Shown: piece after piece, positions 8,621 through 17,301 of the stretch
Position numbering within the stretch: position 1 is the first letter of the stretch
Layout of the letters: every line of letters starts with the position of its first letter
NCBI GenBank assembly: GCA_021732845.1
Contig: JAKFUF010000037.1
Coordinates: 1 to 64,000, forward strand
DNA length: 64,000 nt
Direction: 5' to 3'
Origin: Planctomycetaceae bacterium
GTDB lineage: Bacteria > Planctomycetota > Planctomycetia > Planctomycetales > Planctomycetaceae
Translations under genes and position numbers: made by a program
The notes under the pieces: generated by a model
What the model saw: only the letters and a program-made list of their open reading frames with translations
Databases searched by the model: none
What the model was told of the DNA's origin: nothing

Positions 8621-9577
8621 ATCAACCGTCTCGTGCTCCTGCTCGTCATCACGCTCGCCTTAACCGCACGCGCCTCCGATCCGGTCTTCTCGGGTCCGCA
8701 GGTGGGCGAAAAGCTGCCGGAGTTCAAACTTCGCGGGGTGTTTGACGACGACGCCGGCAAGGAACTGGATTTTGTGAAGCAGGCGAACGGCAAGCCGATC
8801 GTGTTGATCTTCATTCACGACCTGAACCGGCAGTCGATCGCCATGACGCGAATTCTCTCGCAATACACGGCAAGCCGCGCGAAGGAGGGGCTGGCGACCG
8901 GGGTCGTGTGGCTCGACGATGATGCCACCGAAGCCGAGTCGACGCTGAAGCGCATCCGCCATGCGCTCGCCAAAGAGGCCCCGATTGGGATTTCCGTCGA
9001 CGGCAAGGAGGGGCCGGGAAGCTACGGCCTCAACCGCAAGGTGATGCTCACGATTCTCGTCGGCAAGGAAGGCAAGGTGACCGGGAATTTCGCCCTCATT
9101 CAACCGAGCCTGCAGGCCGACTTGCCCAAGATTTTGGACAGCGTGGTCGCCGTGGCCGGCGGCAAGGTTCCCAAGCTGGAAGAATTGGAAGGCATGCGTG
9201 AAATGCCCCGCAAGGAGCCCGCTCGGGAGCAGGATCCCAACCTGCGCGGCTTGCTGCGGCCGGTGATTCAGAAGAACGCCACGCCGGAAGAGGTCGACAA
9301 GGCGGCGCTCGCTGTTGAGGAGTATGTGAACAAGAAGGGGAACGAGGCCTCCCGCAAGGAAGTGGGACGGATCGCCAATACGATCATCGACGCTGGCAAG
9401 CTGCCGGACTATGGAACACCGCGCGCCCAGGAGTTTTTGAGAAAATGGGCCAAAGACTTCGGCGGGAAACGCGACGACAAGCCCCAAGAGAAGCCCCAAG
9501 AGAAGCAACAAGACAAACCGCAAGACCAATCTGAAGAGAAACCGGGAGCAGCGCGGAAATCCGGAGACAAGGAATGA
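8618..9577 (+). CDS. Exported redoxin-like (thioredoxin-fold) protein without CxxC
   Basis: A 319-residue protein. The ATG at 8618 gives a clean signal peptide (MINRLVLLLVITLALTARAS); an in-frame ATG at 8543 would place repeat-encoded residues in front of it. Residues about 25-190 have a redoxin/AhpC-like layout (VGEKLPEFKLRGVFDDDAGK, KPIVLIFIHDLNRQSIAMT), but there is no cysteine pair at the usual active site, so it is unlikely to be a classical thiol oxidoreductase. A charged tail at about 287-310 repeats KPQEKPQEKQQDKPQ. Its stop overlaps the next gene start (ATGA at 9574-9577), linking it to the cytochrome-like protein. Confidence 0.85.
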   Translation: MINRLVLLLVITLALTARASDPVFSGPQVGEKLPEFKLRGVFDDDAGKELDFVKQANGKPIVLIFIHDLNRQSIAMTRILSQYTASRAKEGLATGVVWLDDDATEAESTLKRIRHALAKEAPIGISVDGKEGPGSYGLNRKVMLTILVGKEGKVTGNFALIQPSLQADLPKILDSVVAVAGGKVPKLEELEGMREMPRKEPAREQDPNLRGLLRPVIQKNATPEEVDKAALAVEEYVNKKGNEASRKEVGRIANTIIDAGKLPDYGTPRAQEFLRKWAKDFGGKRDDKPQEKPQEKQQDKPQDQSEEKPGAARKSGDKE

Positions 9578-11796
9578 GCTTGTCCGCCATCCTGCTGGCG
9601 GCTTTGGCGCCTGCGGTCTGCTTTGCCGAGCCCGGCCGGTCTTGGGACTTCGACACGGAAATCATGCCGGTGCTGACCCGTGCGGGCTGCAATGCCGGTG
9701 CCTGCCATGGAGCGGCCGCCGGCCGGGGTGGCTTTCATTTGTCGCTGCTGGGCTCTGACCCAGCGAGTGACCACGCGGCGATTGTCCAAGAATTCGAAGG
9801 CCGGCGGATCAACCCCGCACATCCCGAGCGGAGCCTGCTCTTGGCCAAGCCCACCGGTCGGATGGACCACGGGGGGAACACCGTGCTGCAACCGGATGGT
9901 GCCGGCGCGGCGCGGCTGGTGGAATGGATTCGCGATGGCGCACCCCGTGGCTCAAGCCGTCGCCTGCTCAACCTGCGGGTGTCCTACGAACCGCTCCAAG
10001 AGCGGTTGCCCGCCAGTGAGCGAGGAACCCCGACAGCGGTTGAAGAAGGCGGCGCAGGCCGCCCATCCGCGCCAGGGGTTTCGGAGCGAGCAAGACTTAC
10101 CAGGGTCCCGATCCAGGTGACGGCCACTTTTCAAGGCGCGTCCGGAGAACCGGGCGAGCCACAAGATGTCACCGCTTGGACGGTGTTCACTCCCGCCGAT
10201 CCGGCGGCGGTTGAAGTTGGCGAAGATTATGTCGCGCGGGTCACGCGTCGCGGACAGCATGTGGTCATGGCCAGATTCCTGTCGCGCGTGGTGCCGCTGC
10301 AGTTCAGCGTTCCGCTCTCGGACCAAGAAGTGAAGCTGGCGGGTGAGCCACGGGCGAATTTCGTGGACGACGAGATTCTGCGGGTCTTGTCCGAATTGCG
10401 CGTGCCGGTTTCACCGCCGGCCACCGATGCCGCGTGGCTGCGCCGCGTTTCCCTCGACCTGACGGGACGATTGCCGGAGCCAGCGCTCATCAATGCCCAA
10501 TTGCAGGACAAGACCCCTGATAAGCGTGGCCGGCTTGTCGACTCCCTGCTGAACAGTGAGGCCTACGCCGACTATTGGACGCTCAAGTTTGCCCGGTTGC
10601 TGCGACTGCACTCGCTGACGAATGAACCCGAGGCCTTGCAGGCCTATTCCACGTGGCTGCGGCGCGAAATTGCCGCCGACACCGGGCTGGACCAACTGGC
10701 GCGGCAACTGTTGACAGCCACGGGCGATTCCCATGTCGTGGGGCCGGCCAACTTTGGCCGGATGGTGGCCGACGCGCGCGGTCAGGCGGAACTTGTGGGT
10801 CAGTTTTTTCTGGGCGCGCGATTGGGCTGCGCCAACTGCCACAACCATCCGCTCGACAAGTGGACGCAGGCCGACTACCACGGCCTGGCCGCCGTCTTCG
10901 CGCGACTCGACCGCGGCCGCGAGGTGCGGTTGCTGTCACGAGGAGCGGTGACCAACCCGCGAACCTGCGAGCCCGCAGTCCCGCGGATACCTGGAGTGAA
11001 AGATCTGCCTGAAGGTGACAATCGCCAAGCCGTGGCCGACTGGCTGACCGCCGGCACCAATCGGCAATTCGCCAAAGCGACCGTCAACCGGTTGTGGCGG
11101 GCGCTCTTCGGCCGGGGTCTGGTTGAACCCACGGACGACATGCGGGAGACGAACCCGCCCACGCACCCCGCGCTGCTCGACCGCCTCGCCGATGACTTTG
11201 TGGAGCATGGCTGCAGCTTGCGGCACACACTCAGACTGCTGGCATTGAGCAATACGTATGGACGCAGTGATTCTCTGGTTGAGGGCAACGCCAGGGACGA
11301 TCGCTTCTATTCGCACGCCTTTCGCCGTCCCCTGGAGCCGGAAGTTCTGGCCGATGCGATTGCCGATGTCACTGGAGTGCCTGAAGAGTATGCGGGACAG
11401 CCTGGTGGCACCCGCGCCGTGGCTCTGATCGATCCGCTGAGCCCGGCTTCCTCGCTGGATGTGCTTGGCCGTTGCACTCTGCTTGGTGGCTGCGAAGAGA
11501 AGCCCGCCGTGGCTGCCGGCCTGGAAGCACAATTGCACCTGCTCAATGGCGAATTTATCAACGGCAAGTTAACCGCCGAAAGCGGCCGGCTTCGTCAATC
11601 GATCGCGGCACAACGCACGTATGCCGAAATTGTAGATGAATTCTACCAGCGGGCACTGGGGCGGCACGCCACAGATGCCGAAGCGGCGCGCTGGAGTACA
11701 CGGCTGCAAGCCGCGGACGAGAGCGAACGCAGGCAGCGCCTGGAAGATTTCGTCTGGAGTCTGCTCAACAGCCGACAGTTCATGGAAAATCACTGA
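9574..11796 (+). CDS. DUF1549 / DUF1553 secreted cytochrome-c-like protein with in-frame 29-aa repeat insert
   Basis: A 740-residue exported protein starting MSLSAILLAALAPAVCFAEP. The haem-like motif is CNAGACHG (C-x4-C-H) near residue 42, a spacing different from the C-x2-C-H of the two other large proteins here. A DUF1549 region starts near 264 (WLRRVSLDLTGRLPEPALI). DUF1553 spans about 482-740 (VNRLWRALFGRGLVEPTDDM). Residues 148-176 are encoded by an 87-bp element that also occurs twice in the alcohol dehydrogenase gene at 62616. The start overlaps the redoxin stop, and a DUF1501 gene follows. An envelope location and an oxidative role are inferred from the family. Confidence 0.92.
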   Translation: MSLSAILLAALAPAVCFAEPGRSWDFDTEIMPVLTRAGCNAGACHGAAAGRGGFHLSLLGSDPASDHAAIVQEFEGRRINPAHPERSLLLAKPTGRMDHGGNTVLQPDGAGAARLVEWIRDGAPRGSSRRLLNLRVSYEPLQERLPASERGTPTAVEEGGAGRPSAPGVSERARLTRVPIQVTATFQGASGEPGEPQDVTAWTVFTPADPAAVEVGEDYVARVTRRGQHVVMARFLSRVVPLQFSVPLSDQEVKLAGEPRANFVDDEILRVLSELRVPVSPPATDAAWLRRVSLDLTGRLPEPALINAQLQDKTPDKRGRLVDSLLNSEAYADYWTLKFARLLRLHSLTNEPEALQAYSTWLRREIAADTGLDQLARQLLTATGDSHVVGPANFGRMVADARGQAELVGQFFLGARLGCANCHNHPLDKWTQADYHGLAAVFARLDRGREVRLLSRGAVTNPRTCEPAVPRIPGVKDLPEGDNRQAVADWLTAGTNRQFAKATVNRLWRALFGRGLVEPTDDMRETNPPTHPALLDRLADDFVEHGCSLRHTLRLLALSNTYGRSDSLVEGNARDDRFYSHAFRRPLEPEVLADAIADVTGVPEEYAGQPGGTRAVALIDPLSPASSLDVLGRCTLLGGCEEKPAVAAGLEAQLHLLNGEFINGKLTAESGRLRQSIAAQRTYAEIVDEFYQRALGRHATDAEAARWSTRLQAADESERRQRLEDFVWSLLNSRQFMENH
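10014..10100 (+). repeat. In-frame 87-bp intragenic element, copy 1
   Basis: The segment encodes 29 residues beginning SERGTPTA and containing GRPSAPGVSERARLT. It matches each tandem copy at 62975-63148 in length and in most bases (GCGAGGAACCCCGACAGCGG; CATCCGCGCCAGGGGTT). It has an internal palindromic character: GGAACCCC near one end pairs with GGGGTTCC-like sequence near the other, and a GGCGGCGCAGGCCGCC hairpin lies in the middle. It keeps the host frame open. Confidence 0.85.
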
Positions 11797-11842
11797 ATGG
11801 CCACGGCGGCGATGACATAAGATTCACGTCTGGGTCGTGGCG

Positions 11843-11880
11843 GCCAATGACCCAATGACCAAGCCCCAATGACCAAGTGG
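11843..11880. repeat. CAATGACC word array, single arm
   Basis: Degenerate tandem CCAATGACC words (CCAATGACCCAATGACC, CCCCAATGACCAAG) lie upstream of the DUF1501 gene. The inverse arm seen with other copies of this family (30181, 30841, 31986) is missing here. Confidence 0.65.
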
Positions 11881-11915
11881 CTTCGTACGAGGTCCGCCGA
11901 CATGAGGAAGAGATG

Positions 11916-13238
11916 ATGAGTATGACATCGAAGCCGAGTCTCGCCCGGCGCTGCGACGGCGTGACACGGCGGGACATGCTGCGGTTGGGCGGCCTCTCGG
12001 CGTTCGGCCTGGGCCTCGCCGATTTGTTTCGGCTGCGAGCCACGGGTGCAGATCAAAAGATTCGCGCCAAGTCCTGCATCCTGTTGTGGCTCGACGGGGG
12101 ACCAAGTCATCTCGAAACTCTGGACCTCAAGCCCGACGCACCCGCCGAGGTTCGCGGGCCGTTTCAGCCGATTGCCACGAACGTCGCCGGGATCGAGATC
12201 AGCGAACTTTTGCCGCAGACCGCCAGGCTTTGCGACAAAGTGGCGATCATTCGCTCGATGACCTCTCCGCTGGGCGAACACGGTCTCGCCAACCGGTACC
12301 TCCTTAGCGGATACAAGCCGTCACCGGTCCTGCAATATCCCAACTACGGTTCCGTGGTGACGCACTTGCGCAATGGTGGCTCGGTCCTGCCGCCCTATGT
12401 GTCCATTCCCGAGTCCCGTGGCTCGGCGTCCGGATTCCTGGGAAGTGCCCATGAGCCGTTTGAAACCGGCGGCGATCCGTCGAAGCCCGAGTTTCGAGTG
12501 AAGGATCTCGAGTTCTTTCCGGGTGTCGGCGAAGCGCGGATCCAGCGCCGCCGCGAGTACCTGGCCGAGTTCGATGGTGTTCAATCGCGCCTCGAAGCGG
12601 GTGCCGCGCCGACGGATTCCGCCTTCGACCGGGCCTACCGGCTTGTGACCTCGGCCGACGCCAAAAGTGCCTTCGATCTGAATGCCGAGCCACCCGAGGT
12701 GCGGGCGCGTTATGGACCGCGGATGTTCGGCCAAAGCTGTCTCTTGGCGCGGCGGCTGGTTGAACGGGGTGTGCCGTTTGTCGATGTCCAGTACACCGGC
12801 TGGGACACGCACGAACAACTCGTGCGGCAGTTGCGCGACGGCTACACGGGTGCCAAAGTGGGAGTGGGGCTCGTGCCCACGCTGGACCTCGGCTACGCGG
12901 CATTGATCCAAGATTTGTCGGAGCGTGGACTTCTCGACGAAACCCTGGTGATCGCCATGGGCGAATTCGGGCGGACACCCAAACTGAACACCCGCGGCGG
13001 CCGGGACCATTGGCCCCGTGTCTTCAGCGTGATGCTGGCCGGTGGTGGTGTGCGCGGGGGCCAGGTGATCGGCTCCAGCGACCGCGTGGGTGAAAGTCCG
13101 CATGACAACCCCGTCACCCCCGCCGACCTCGCCTGTACGATCTACACACTGCTCGGCATCGACCCCACCCAGAACCTGCACACTGCTGATGGCCGGCCCG
13201 TGCAGATCAACCAGGGGGGAATGATGATCCGGATGTAG
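11916..13238 (+). CDS. DUF1501 family protein (sulfatase-like fold)
   Basis: A protein of about 440 residues and the DUF1501 partner of the preceding DUF1549/DUF1553 gene. Among several clustered start codons, the one at 11916 is best spaced from GAGGAAG (11904-11910); 11913 and 11922 are alternatives. The N-terminus has a TAT-like signal (CDGVTRRDMLRLGGLSAFG). Family marks are CILLWLDGGPSHLETLDLKP, VPFVDVQYTGWDTH, GEFGRTPKLNTRGGRDHWP and VMLAGGGVRGG. The conserved aspartate, histidine and arginine positions resemble alkaline-phosphatase-superfamily metal sites; the substrate is unknown. A 120-bp gap with CAATGACC words separates it from the upstream gene. Confidence 0.92.
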   Translation: MSMTSKPSLARRCDGVTRRDMLRLGGLSAFGLGLADLFRLRATGADQKIRAKSCILLWLDGGPSHLETLDLKPDAPAEVRGPFQPIATNVAGIEISELLPQTARLCDKVAIIRSMTSPLGEHGLANRYLLSGYKPSPVLQYPNYGSVVTHLRNGGSVLPPYVSIPESRGSASGFLGSAHEPFETGGDPSKPEFRVKDLEFFPGVGEARIQRRREYLAEFDGVQSRLEAGAAPTDSAFDRAYRLVTSADAKSAFDLNAEPPEVRARYGPRMFGQSCLLARRLVERGVPFVDVQYTGWDTHEQLVRQLRDGYTGAKVGVGLVPTLDLGYAALIQDLSERGLLDETLVIAMGEFGRTPKLNTRGGRDHWPRVFSVMLAGGGVRGGQVIGSSDRVGESPHDNPVTPADLACTIYTLLGIDPTQNLHTADGRPVQINQGGMMIRM

Positions 13239-13331
13239 GGGATTTTCGATTTTCGATTGGGACTCTTCATTCGAAACCTTTTCGCGGATCGGGATAGCAT
13301 TCAATTCCTTCAGCGGCACTGCTCCAAATCT

Positions 13332-13591
13332 TCGTTACCTTCGTTTCCTTCTGTTCCAAATTTTCTGACCGTCTCGAAAATTGGGCGGAGGCAAGCAGGT
13401 CATGTGGATGGATGGAGACAGGATGAAAAGGATGGTAGAGGATCAGGAAAGGATCTGTTGGTGCCAGTTTTCCTTGAAACATCCTTTCGTATCCTGTTTC
13501 ATCCTTCCAATCCTGTCTCGAAATCCTCTCAAAAATCCGACCCGCAATCCGTGACGTTCAGCAAATTTTGGAACAGAAGGTAACGAAGTTT
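13332..13591. repeat. Nested inverted repeat with AGGAT core (copy 2)
   Basis: The outer arms are ACCTTCGTTTCCTTCTGTTCC (about 13339-13359) and, inverted, GGAACAGAAGGTAACGAAG (about 13572-13590). The inner arms at 13416-13518 are AGGAT words (ACAGGATGAAAAGGATGG) and their inverse (ATCCTTTCGTATCCTGTTTC), matching the element at 6213-6315 including the GTGCCA centre. A TTTTCGATTTTCGATTGGGA array (13241-13260) precedes the outer arm. No gene lies in the 13239-13641 gap. Confidence 0.7.
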
Positions 13592-13641
13592 TTGGGGGAC
13601 CGTCGTCAATGGCACGGAGGGGATTTCAAGCGAACTTGGTC

Positions 13642-14577
13642 ATGAGATCCTTCATCCTCGCCCTGTCTCTCGTGCTGTACGCGGCGGCAAGCGCTCATGC
13701 GGAGTCGCCCGTGACTGCCGCGGCATTTTCACCAGCAGAGGATCGTGTTGTCCTTGGGTCGCAAAAGGGCATTGAGGTTCGTACTTGGCCGGATCTGGCA
13801 CAGGTGGGCACGGTGCCGACCGAGTTGGACCATGTGCATTGTTTGAGCTTCTCTCCCGATGGCAGGACGCTGCTCGCTGCCGGGGGCTCACCCGCCGAAG
13901 AAGGCGTGGTTGAAGTCTACAGTTGGCCGGAAGGGCAGAGAATTCGGCGGGTGGTGAGCCACGACGATCTGGTGTATCACGTTGCCTGGTCGCCCGAAGG
14001 GACCCACTGGGCAACTGCCGGTGCGGATGGAATCTGCCAGGTGTTTGATGTCGGTACCGGCAAACAGTCGATGCGCTACGCCGGGCACTCGCGGGCCGTG
14101 CTGTCGCTGTGCTTTTTGCCCGATGGCAATTCGATCGCCTCCGTCGGTGTCGACCAGACGCTGCAACTTTGGGATCGAGCCACGGGGAAACAGATCCGCA
14201 CTCTGGACAACCATGTGGGAGTCGTCAACGCCGTCGTGGCTCGTCCTGGTCGGCCGACGGAGATCCCGGTTGTGGCCACCATCAGCGAGGACCGCACGGT
14301 GCGGCTGTGGCAGCCTACCATCGGGCGGCTGATGCGGTTTGCCCGGCTCCCTTCCGTCCCGCGCGTGGCGGCCTGGTCGACAACCGGCGATCAACTGTTC
14401 ATTGGCGGCAACGATGGTCGGGTGCGCATCCTGGACGCCGACACGCTGGCGGTCGAACGCGACCTCTCCGGCCTGGACGGGCGAATTTATGAACTGAGTG
14501 TTGATGCCCGGAGAAACAAGCTGCTGGTGGCCGGAGAAGGCGGGGCACGGTTGATTGATTTGAAGACCGCCGAATGA
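13642..14577 (+). CDS. Exported WD40-repeat beta-propeller protein
   Basis: A 311-residue protein. The ATG at 13642 gives a signal peptide (MRSFILALSLVLYAAASAHAE); an upstream in-frame ATG at 13609 would add a basic leader. The mature part is a set of six or seven WD40-type blades with recurring SPDGRTLLAAGG, SPEGTHWATAGADG, LPDGNSIASVGVDQTLQLWD and ATISEDRTVRLWQP. Such propellers act as protein-binding scaffolds, and in planctomycetes they are common in exported proteins encoded beside PSCyt/DUF1501 genes. No catalytic residues are expected and no specific partner is known. A repeat-filled 400-bp gap separates it from the DUF1501 gene. Confidence 0.9.
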   Translation: MRSFILALSLVLYAAASAHAESPVTAAAFSPAEDRVVLGSQKGIEVRTWPDLAQVGTVPTELDHVHCLSFSPDGRTLLAAGGSPAEEGVVEVYSWPEGQRIRRVVSHDDLVYHVAWSPEGTHWATAGADGICQVFDVGTGKQSMRYAGHSRAVLSLCFLPDGNSIASVGVDQTLQLWDRATGKQIRTLDNHVGVVNAVVARPGRPTEIPVVATISEDRTVRLWQPTIGRLMRFARLPSVPRVAAWSTTGDQLFIGGNDGRVRILDADTLAVERDLSGLDGRIYELSVDARRNKLLVAGEGGARLIDLKTAE

Positions 14578-14724
14578 TCCAAAATTTCCTGGCGATTCGC
14601 GCCAGACGGTCGCCTGCTCGCCGCGCATGCGTGTTGCATTGAACCGGCTGATTTGGGATGTTTACGCAGACACGGAATGGCGGTGCCCTCCGTGGCGAGG
14701 CTGCCTCCCCGTGAGATCCCCGGC

Positions 14725-15954
14725 ATGAACCCCGTCGAAGCTGCGCGTTGGTATTTTGACCAGGCCGCCGCCCGTTTGGACCTGTCCCAAAACATGCGGA
14801 AGCTGCTGCTCACGCCGAAGCGCGAGATCAAGGTTCAAATCGCCCTGGAGATGGACAATGGCGAGATCGGAACCTTTCTTGGCTACCGCGTGCAGCACGA
14901 CAGCGCCCGCGGCCCCTTCAAGGGCGGACTGCGGTATCACCCCGAGGTTGACGGCGACGAAGTGGTGACGTTGGCGCAGTTGATGACCTGGAAGACGGCC
15001 GTGGTCAACATCCCCTACGGCGGCGCGAAGGGCGGGATTGCCGTCGATGGATCGCTGCTCAGCCGCCGCGAGCTGGAGTCGATCACGCGGGTCTTCGTCG
15101 ATGAGATCCACGACTCGATCGGCCCCAACAAGGACATCCCCGCTCCGGATATGGGAACCAACGCCCAGGTGATGGCCTGGTTCGCCAACCAGTACGAGAA
15201 GTATCACGGTTTCAACCCGGGCTGCGTCACCGGCAAGCCCCTGGAACTGCATGGCTCGGAGGGACGCGAGGAAGCCACGGGCCGCGGGGTGGTGACCATC
15301 GCCCAGCAGCTTTACAAGCGGCGGGGAAAGCCGCTCGCCGGCAGCACGGTCGCCATACAAGGGTTTGGCAACGTCGGCACGTATGCCGCGCGGTTCTTTC
15401 ATGAAGCGGGTGCCAAGGTCGTCGCCGTGACCGATGTCACCGGCGGAACCAAGAACGCGGGCGGGCTGGATGTCTGGGCCTTGATTGACTGGGGTGCGGC
15501 GAAGACGCCCCTCGCCCAGTTTCCGGGTGGCGAGCCGATCACCAATGAAGAACTGCTGTCCGCCGAGGTCGACCTGCTGGTTCCGGCGGCGCTGGGCGGT
15601 GTATTGACGGCCAACAACGCCGAACATGTCCGGGCCGGAATGATTCTGGAGGCCGCCAATCATCCCATTCATCCCGAGGCGGATGAAATCTTTAACCGCC
15701 GCGAAATCCTGGTGGTGCCGGATATCTTGGCGAATGCCGGCGGCGTGACCGTCAGCTACTTTGAATGGGTGCAGAACCAGCAGCATTTCAAGTGGGAATT
15801 GAGCCGCGTGCGGCAGGAGCTGGACCGGATCCTGATCGACAGCTTCGACAAGGTTTGGACGCTGGCGACGGAGAAAAAAGTTCCCCTGCGCACTGCCGCC
15901 TACATCATTGGCATTGGGCGTGTCGGCCGCGCCACAGTCCTCGGAGGAATCTGA
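14725..15954 (+). CDS. gdhA: Glu/Leu/Phe/Val dehydrogenase family, probable glutamate dehydrogenase
   Basis: A 409-residue cytoplasmic enzyme for the reversible oxidative deamination of glutamate to 2-oxoglutarate and ammonium, linking carbon and nitrogen metabolism. The N-terminal domain has the substrate motif [11 protein letters not shown] and the catalytic-lysine motif PYGGAKGGI. The Rossmann domain has [17 protein letters not shown]. Residues such as APDMGT are typical of the glutamate subfamily rather than leucine dehydrogenase, but specificity is not proven. The ATG at 14725 ([14 protein letters not shown]) fits family N-termini; upstream in-frame ATGs at 14653 and 14677 add unrelated residues. 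The TGA overlaps the next ATG by one base after a GGAGGAAT site, so the next gene is translationally coupled. Confidence 0.93.
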   Translation: MNPVEAARWYFDQAAARLDLSQNMRKLLLTPKREIKVQIALEMDNGEIGTFLGYRVQHDSARGPFKGGLRYHPEVDGDEVVTLAQLMTWKTAVVNIPYGGAKGGIAVDGSLLSRRELESITRVFVDEIHDSIGPNKDIPAPDMGTNAQVMAWFANQYEKYHGFNPGCVTGKPLELHGSEGREEATGRGVVTIAQQLYKRRGKPLAGSTVAIQGFGNVGTYAARFFHEAGAKVVAVTDVTGGTKNAGGLDVWALIDWGAAKTPLAQFPGGEPITNEELLSAEVDLLVPAALGGVLTANNAEHVRAGMILEAANHPIHPEADEIFNRREILVVPDILANAGGVTVSYFEWVQNQQHFKWELSRVRQELDRILIDSFDKVWTLATEKKVPLRTAAYIIGIGRVGRATVLGGI

Positions 15955-16484
15955 TGTCCCCGACAGAACTCGACCAGATGCTTTCCACCTGCGTCCTGTT
16001 TCTCGACATGACGGAGACCGAACGCGCGGAGATCATTCCCCTGCTGGAGGTGAAGACCTTCGAGGAGGGAACGCCGCTCGTGCTGGAAGGGCCACCGGAC
16101 CAGACCTTGTGGATCGTGCTCAAGGGCCGTTGCCAGGTGGCGAAGCGCCGCAAGGCTGGCGGCGAAAAGGAACTCGCCGTGCTGCTGCCGCTGGATGTGG
16201 TGGGCGAAATGTCCTTCTTCCATGCCGCTCCGCACTCTGCCAACGTCCGCGCCCTGGAGCCCGTCACCGCCTGCCGATTGTCCCACAATCAGTACGCCCT
16301 CCTCCAGGAGCGTGGCTCATGCGCTGCCAATAAGCTGGTGGCCAATACCGTCCGCATTCTTTCCGAGAGACTGCGGCGGATGGATGACTGGGCTGCCGAC
16401 TTCATGGAACGCGCCGCGGCTCCCGAGCACCACGAAGAGTGGCGCGACTTCCGCGCGAAGCTCTACAGTGGCTGGAAATTTTAG
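15954..16484 (+). CDS. Cyclic-nucleotide-binding-domain protein without DNA-binding domain
   Basis: A 176-residue protein consisting essentially of one cNMP-binding beta-roll (CRP/FNR sensor type): FLDMTETERAEIIPLLEVKT, LVLEGPPDQTLWIVLKGRCQV, LLPLDVVGEMSFFHAAPHSA. The GEMSFF segment is the phosphate-binding-cassette position, but the usual Arg of GxxALxxxxPRxA is not present, so nucleotide binding is uncertain. The C-terminal 50 residues are helical and too short for a helix-turn-helix. It overlaps glutamate dehydrogenase by one base, suggesting a role in regulating or sensing nitrogen status post-translationally; that is inference. A strong ribosome-binding site (GGAGGAAT) precedes the start. 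Confidence 0.85.
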   Translation: MSPTELDQMLSTCVLFLDMTETERAEIIPLLEVKTFEEGTPLVLEGPPDQTLWIVLKGRCQVAKRRKAGGEKELAVLLPLDVVGEMSFFHAAPHSANVRALEPVTACRLSHNQYALLQERGSCAANKLVANTVRILSERLRRMDDWAADFMERAAAPEHHEEWRDFRAKLYSGWKF

Positions 16485-16488
16485 TCGC

Positions 16489-16725
16489 ATGTCCGCTGCA
16501 ACCTCACCCCAGACCGATCCGCTGGAGCAGCGCGTCGTCGAACTGGAAACCCTCGTCATGCATTTGCAGCACGACCTGGAATCCCTCAACGCCGTGGCTC
16601 TCGAACAGCAGCGCGAACTCGACCACTTCCGCCGCATGCTGACCCGCATCGACGACCGGATGTCGCGCCTCGATTCCGGGGAAGAGCGGATCGATCCCGC
16701 GAGCGAGAAGCCGCCGCACTACTGA
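16489..16725 (+). CDS. slyX: SlyX family coiled-coil protein
   Basis: A 78-residue protein with the SlyX layout: LEQRVVELETLVMHLQHDLESLN, then a continuous heptad coiled coil (QQRELDHFRRMLTRIDDRM) and a C-terminal PPHY. SlyX proteins are small cytoplasmic coiled coils of unknown biochemical role. The start lies four bases after the cNMP-domain stop, so it probably forms the end of a three-gene unit with gdhA. No terminator is visible downstream; a MITE copy begins about 120 bp later. Confidence 0.85.
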   Translation: MSAATSPQTDPLEQRVVELETLVMHLQHDLESLNAVALEQQRELDHFRRMLTRIDDRMSRLDSGEERIDPASEKPPHY

Positions 16726-16845
16726 CCCAGAGATCGACTTTCAATCTCACGAGCTTGCGATCCTGAGACAGAAATCTCCTCATCCTCAACATCCTGCTCA
16801 AGTCGCGTGACGCACCAGAAGGCACGCGCCCGGCCGCTTCCATTT

Positions 16846-16999
16846 TAGGACTGCGGCAAGAATAACTGTCGACTTTTGACAAGCCGTACAGCCAATGAGC
16901 CGGAGGGCCTTAGCCGGCCTTAGCCCCCGGTTGGAGGATAATCGGACGACGCCAGCGCCACGAACCGGACGCTAAGGGTCGCAGCAAAAATATCTGTGA
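16846..16999 (+). mobile_element. MITE-like element, copy B (rearranged)
   Basis: It begins TAGGACTGCGGCAAGAATAAC and continues TGTCGACTTTTGACAAGCCG..CAGCCAATGAGCCGGAGGG, matching copy C in direct orientation, including the GGCCTTAGCCGGCCTTAGCC block absent from copy A. After CGAACCGGACGCTAAGG it does not continue into the usual right half. Instead it runs into GTCGCAGCAAAAATATCTGTGAC, a decayed second left end in direct orientation. It therefore looks like a truncated or fused copy. Confidence 0.7.
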
Positions 17000-17106
17000 C
17001 ATTTGTCTCCCTATCCAGCAGCGAACGCCATCAAGGGCAGCGAATGAAGTTGGTGGTGAAGTCGACAAGGCTGGCAAAACGGTGCGGGAATCGTACGGTC
17101 ATAAAT

Positions 17107-17242
17107 TAACCACGAATTTTCACGAATCATACGAATATCACGAATGATCAACCGGCATGGCTTCGCGGGTGATGGAATCCTGCGCGTTGTGATTCGTGAC
17201 ATTCGTCTTATTCGTGAAAATTCGTGGTCCCCCCTTCTCGTT
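17107..17242 (-). repeat. CACGAAT-arm inverted repeat, copy 3 (best preserved)
   Basis: The left arm is ACCACGAATTTTCACGAATC followed by two further CGAAT words. The right arm is ATTCGTGACATTCGTC followed by TTATTCGTGAAAATTCGTGG. The outermost 18 or so bases of the two arms are perfect inverse complements. The centre (GGGTGATGGAATCCTGC) and the flank CCCCTTCTCGT match the copies at 4199 and 36962 in reverse orientation. Confidence 0.8.
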
Positions 17243-17301
17243 GCCTAAGACCGGCCTTCAGTTAGCATCTTGAAGCGTGCTTTATTCTTTGTCCGGTCCT
17301 T

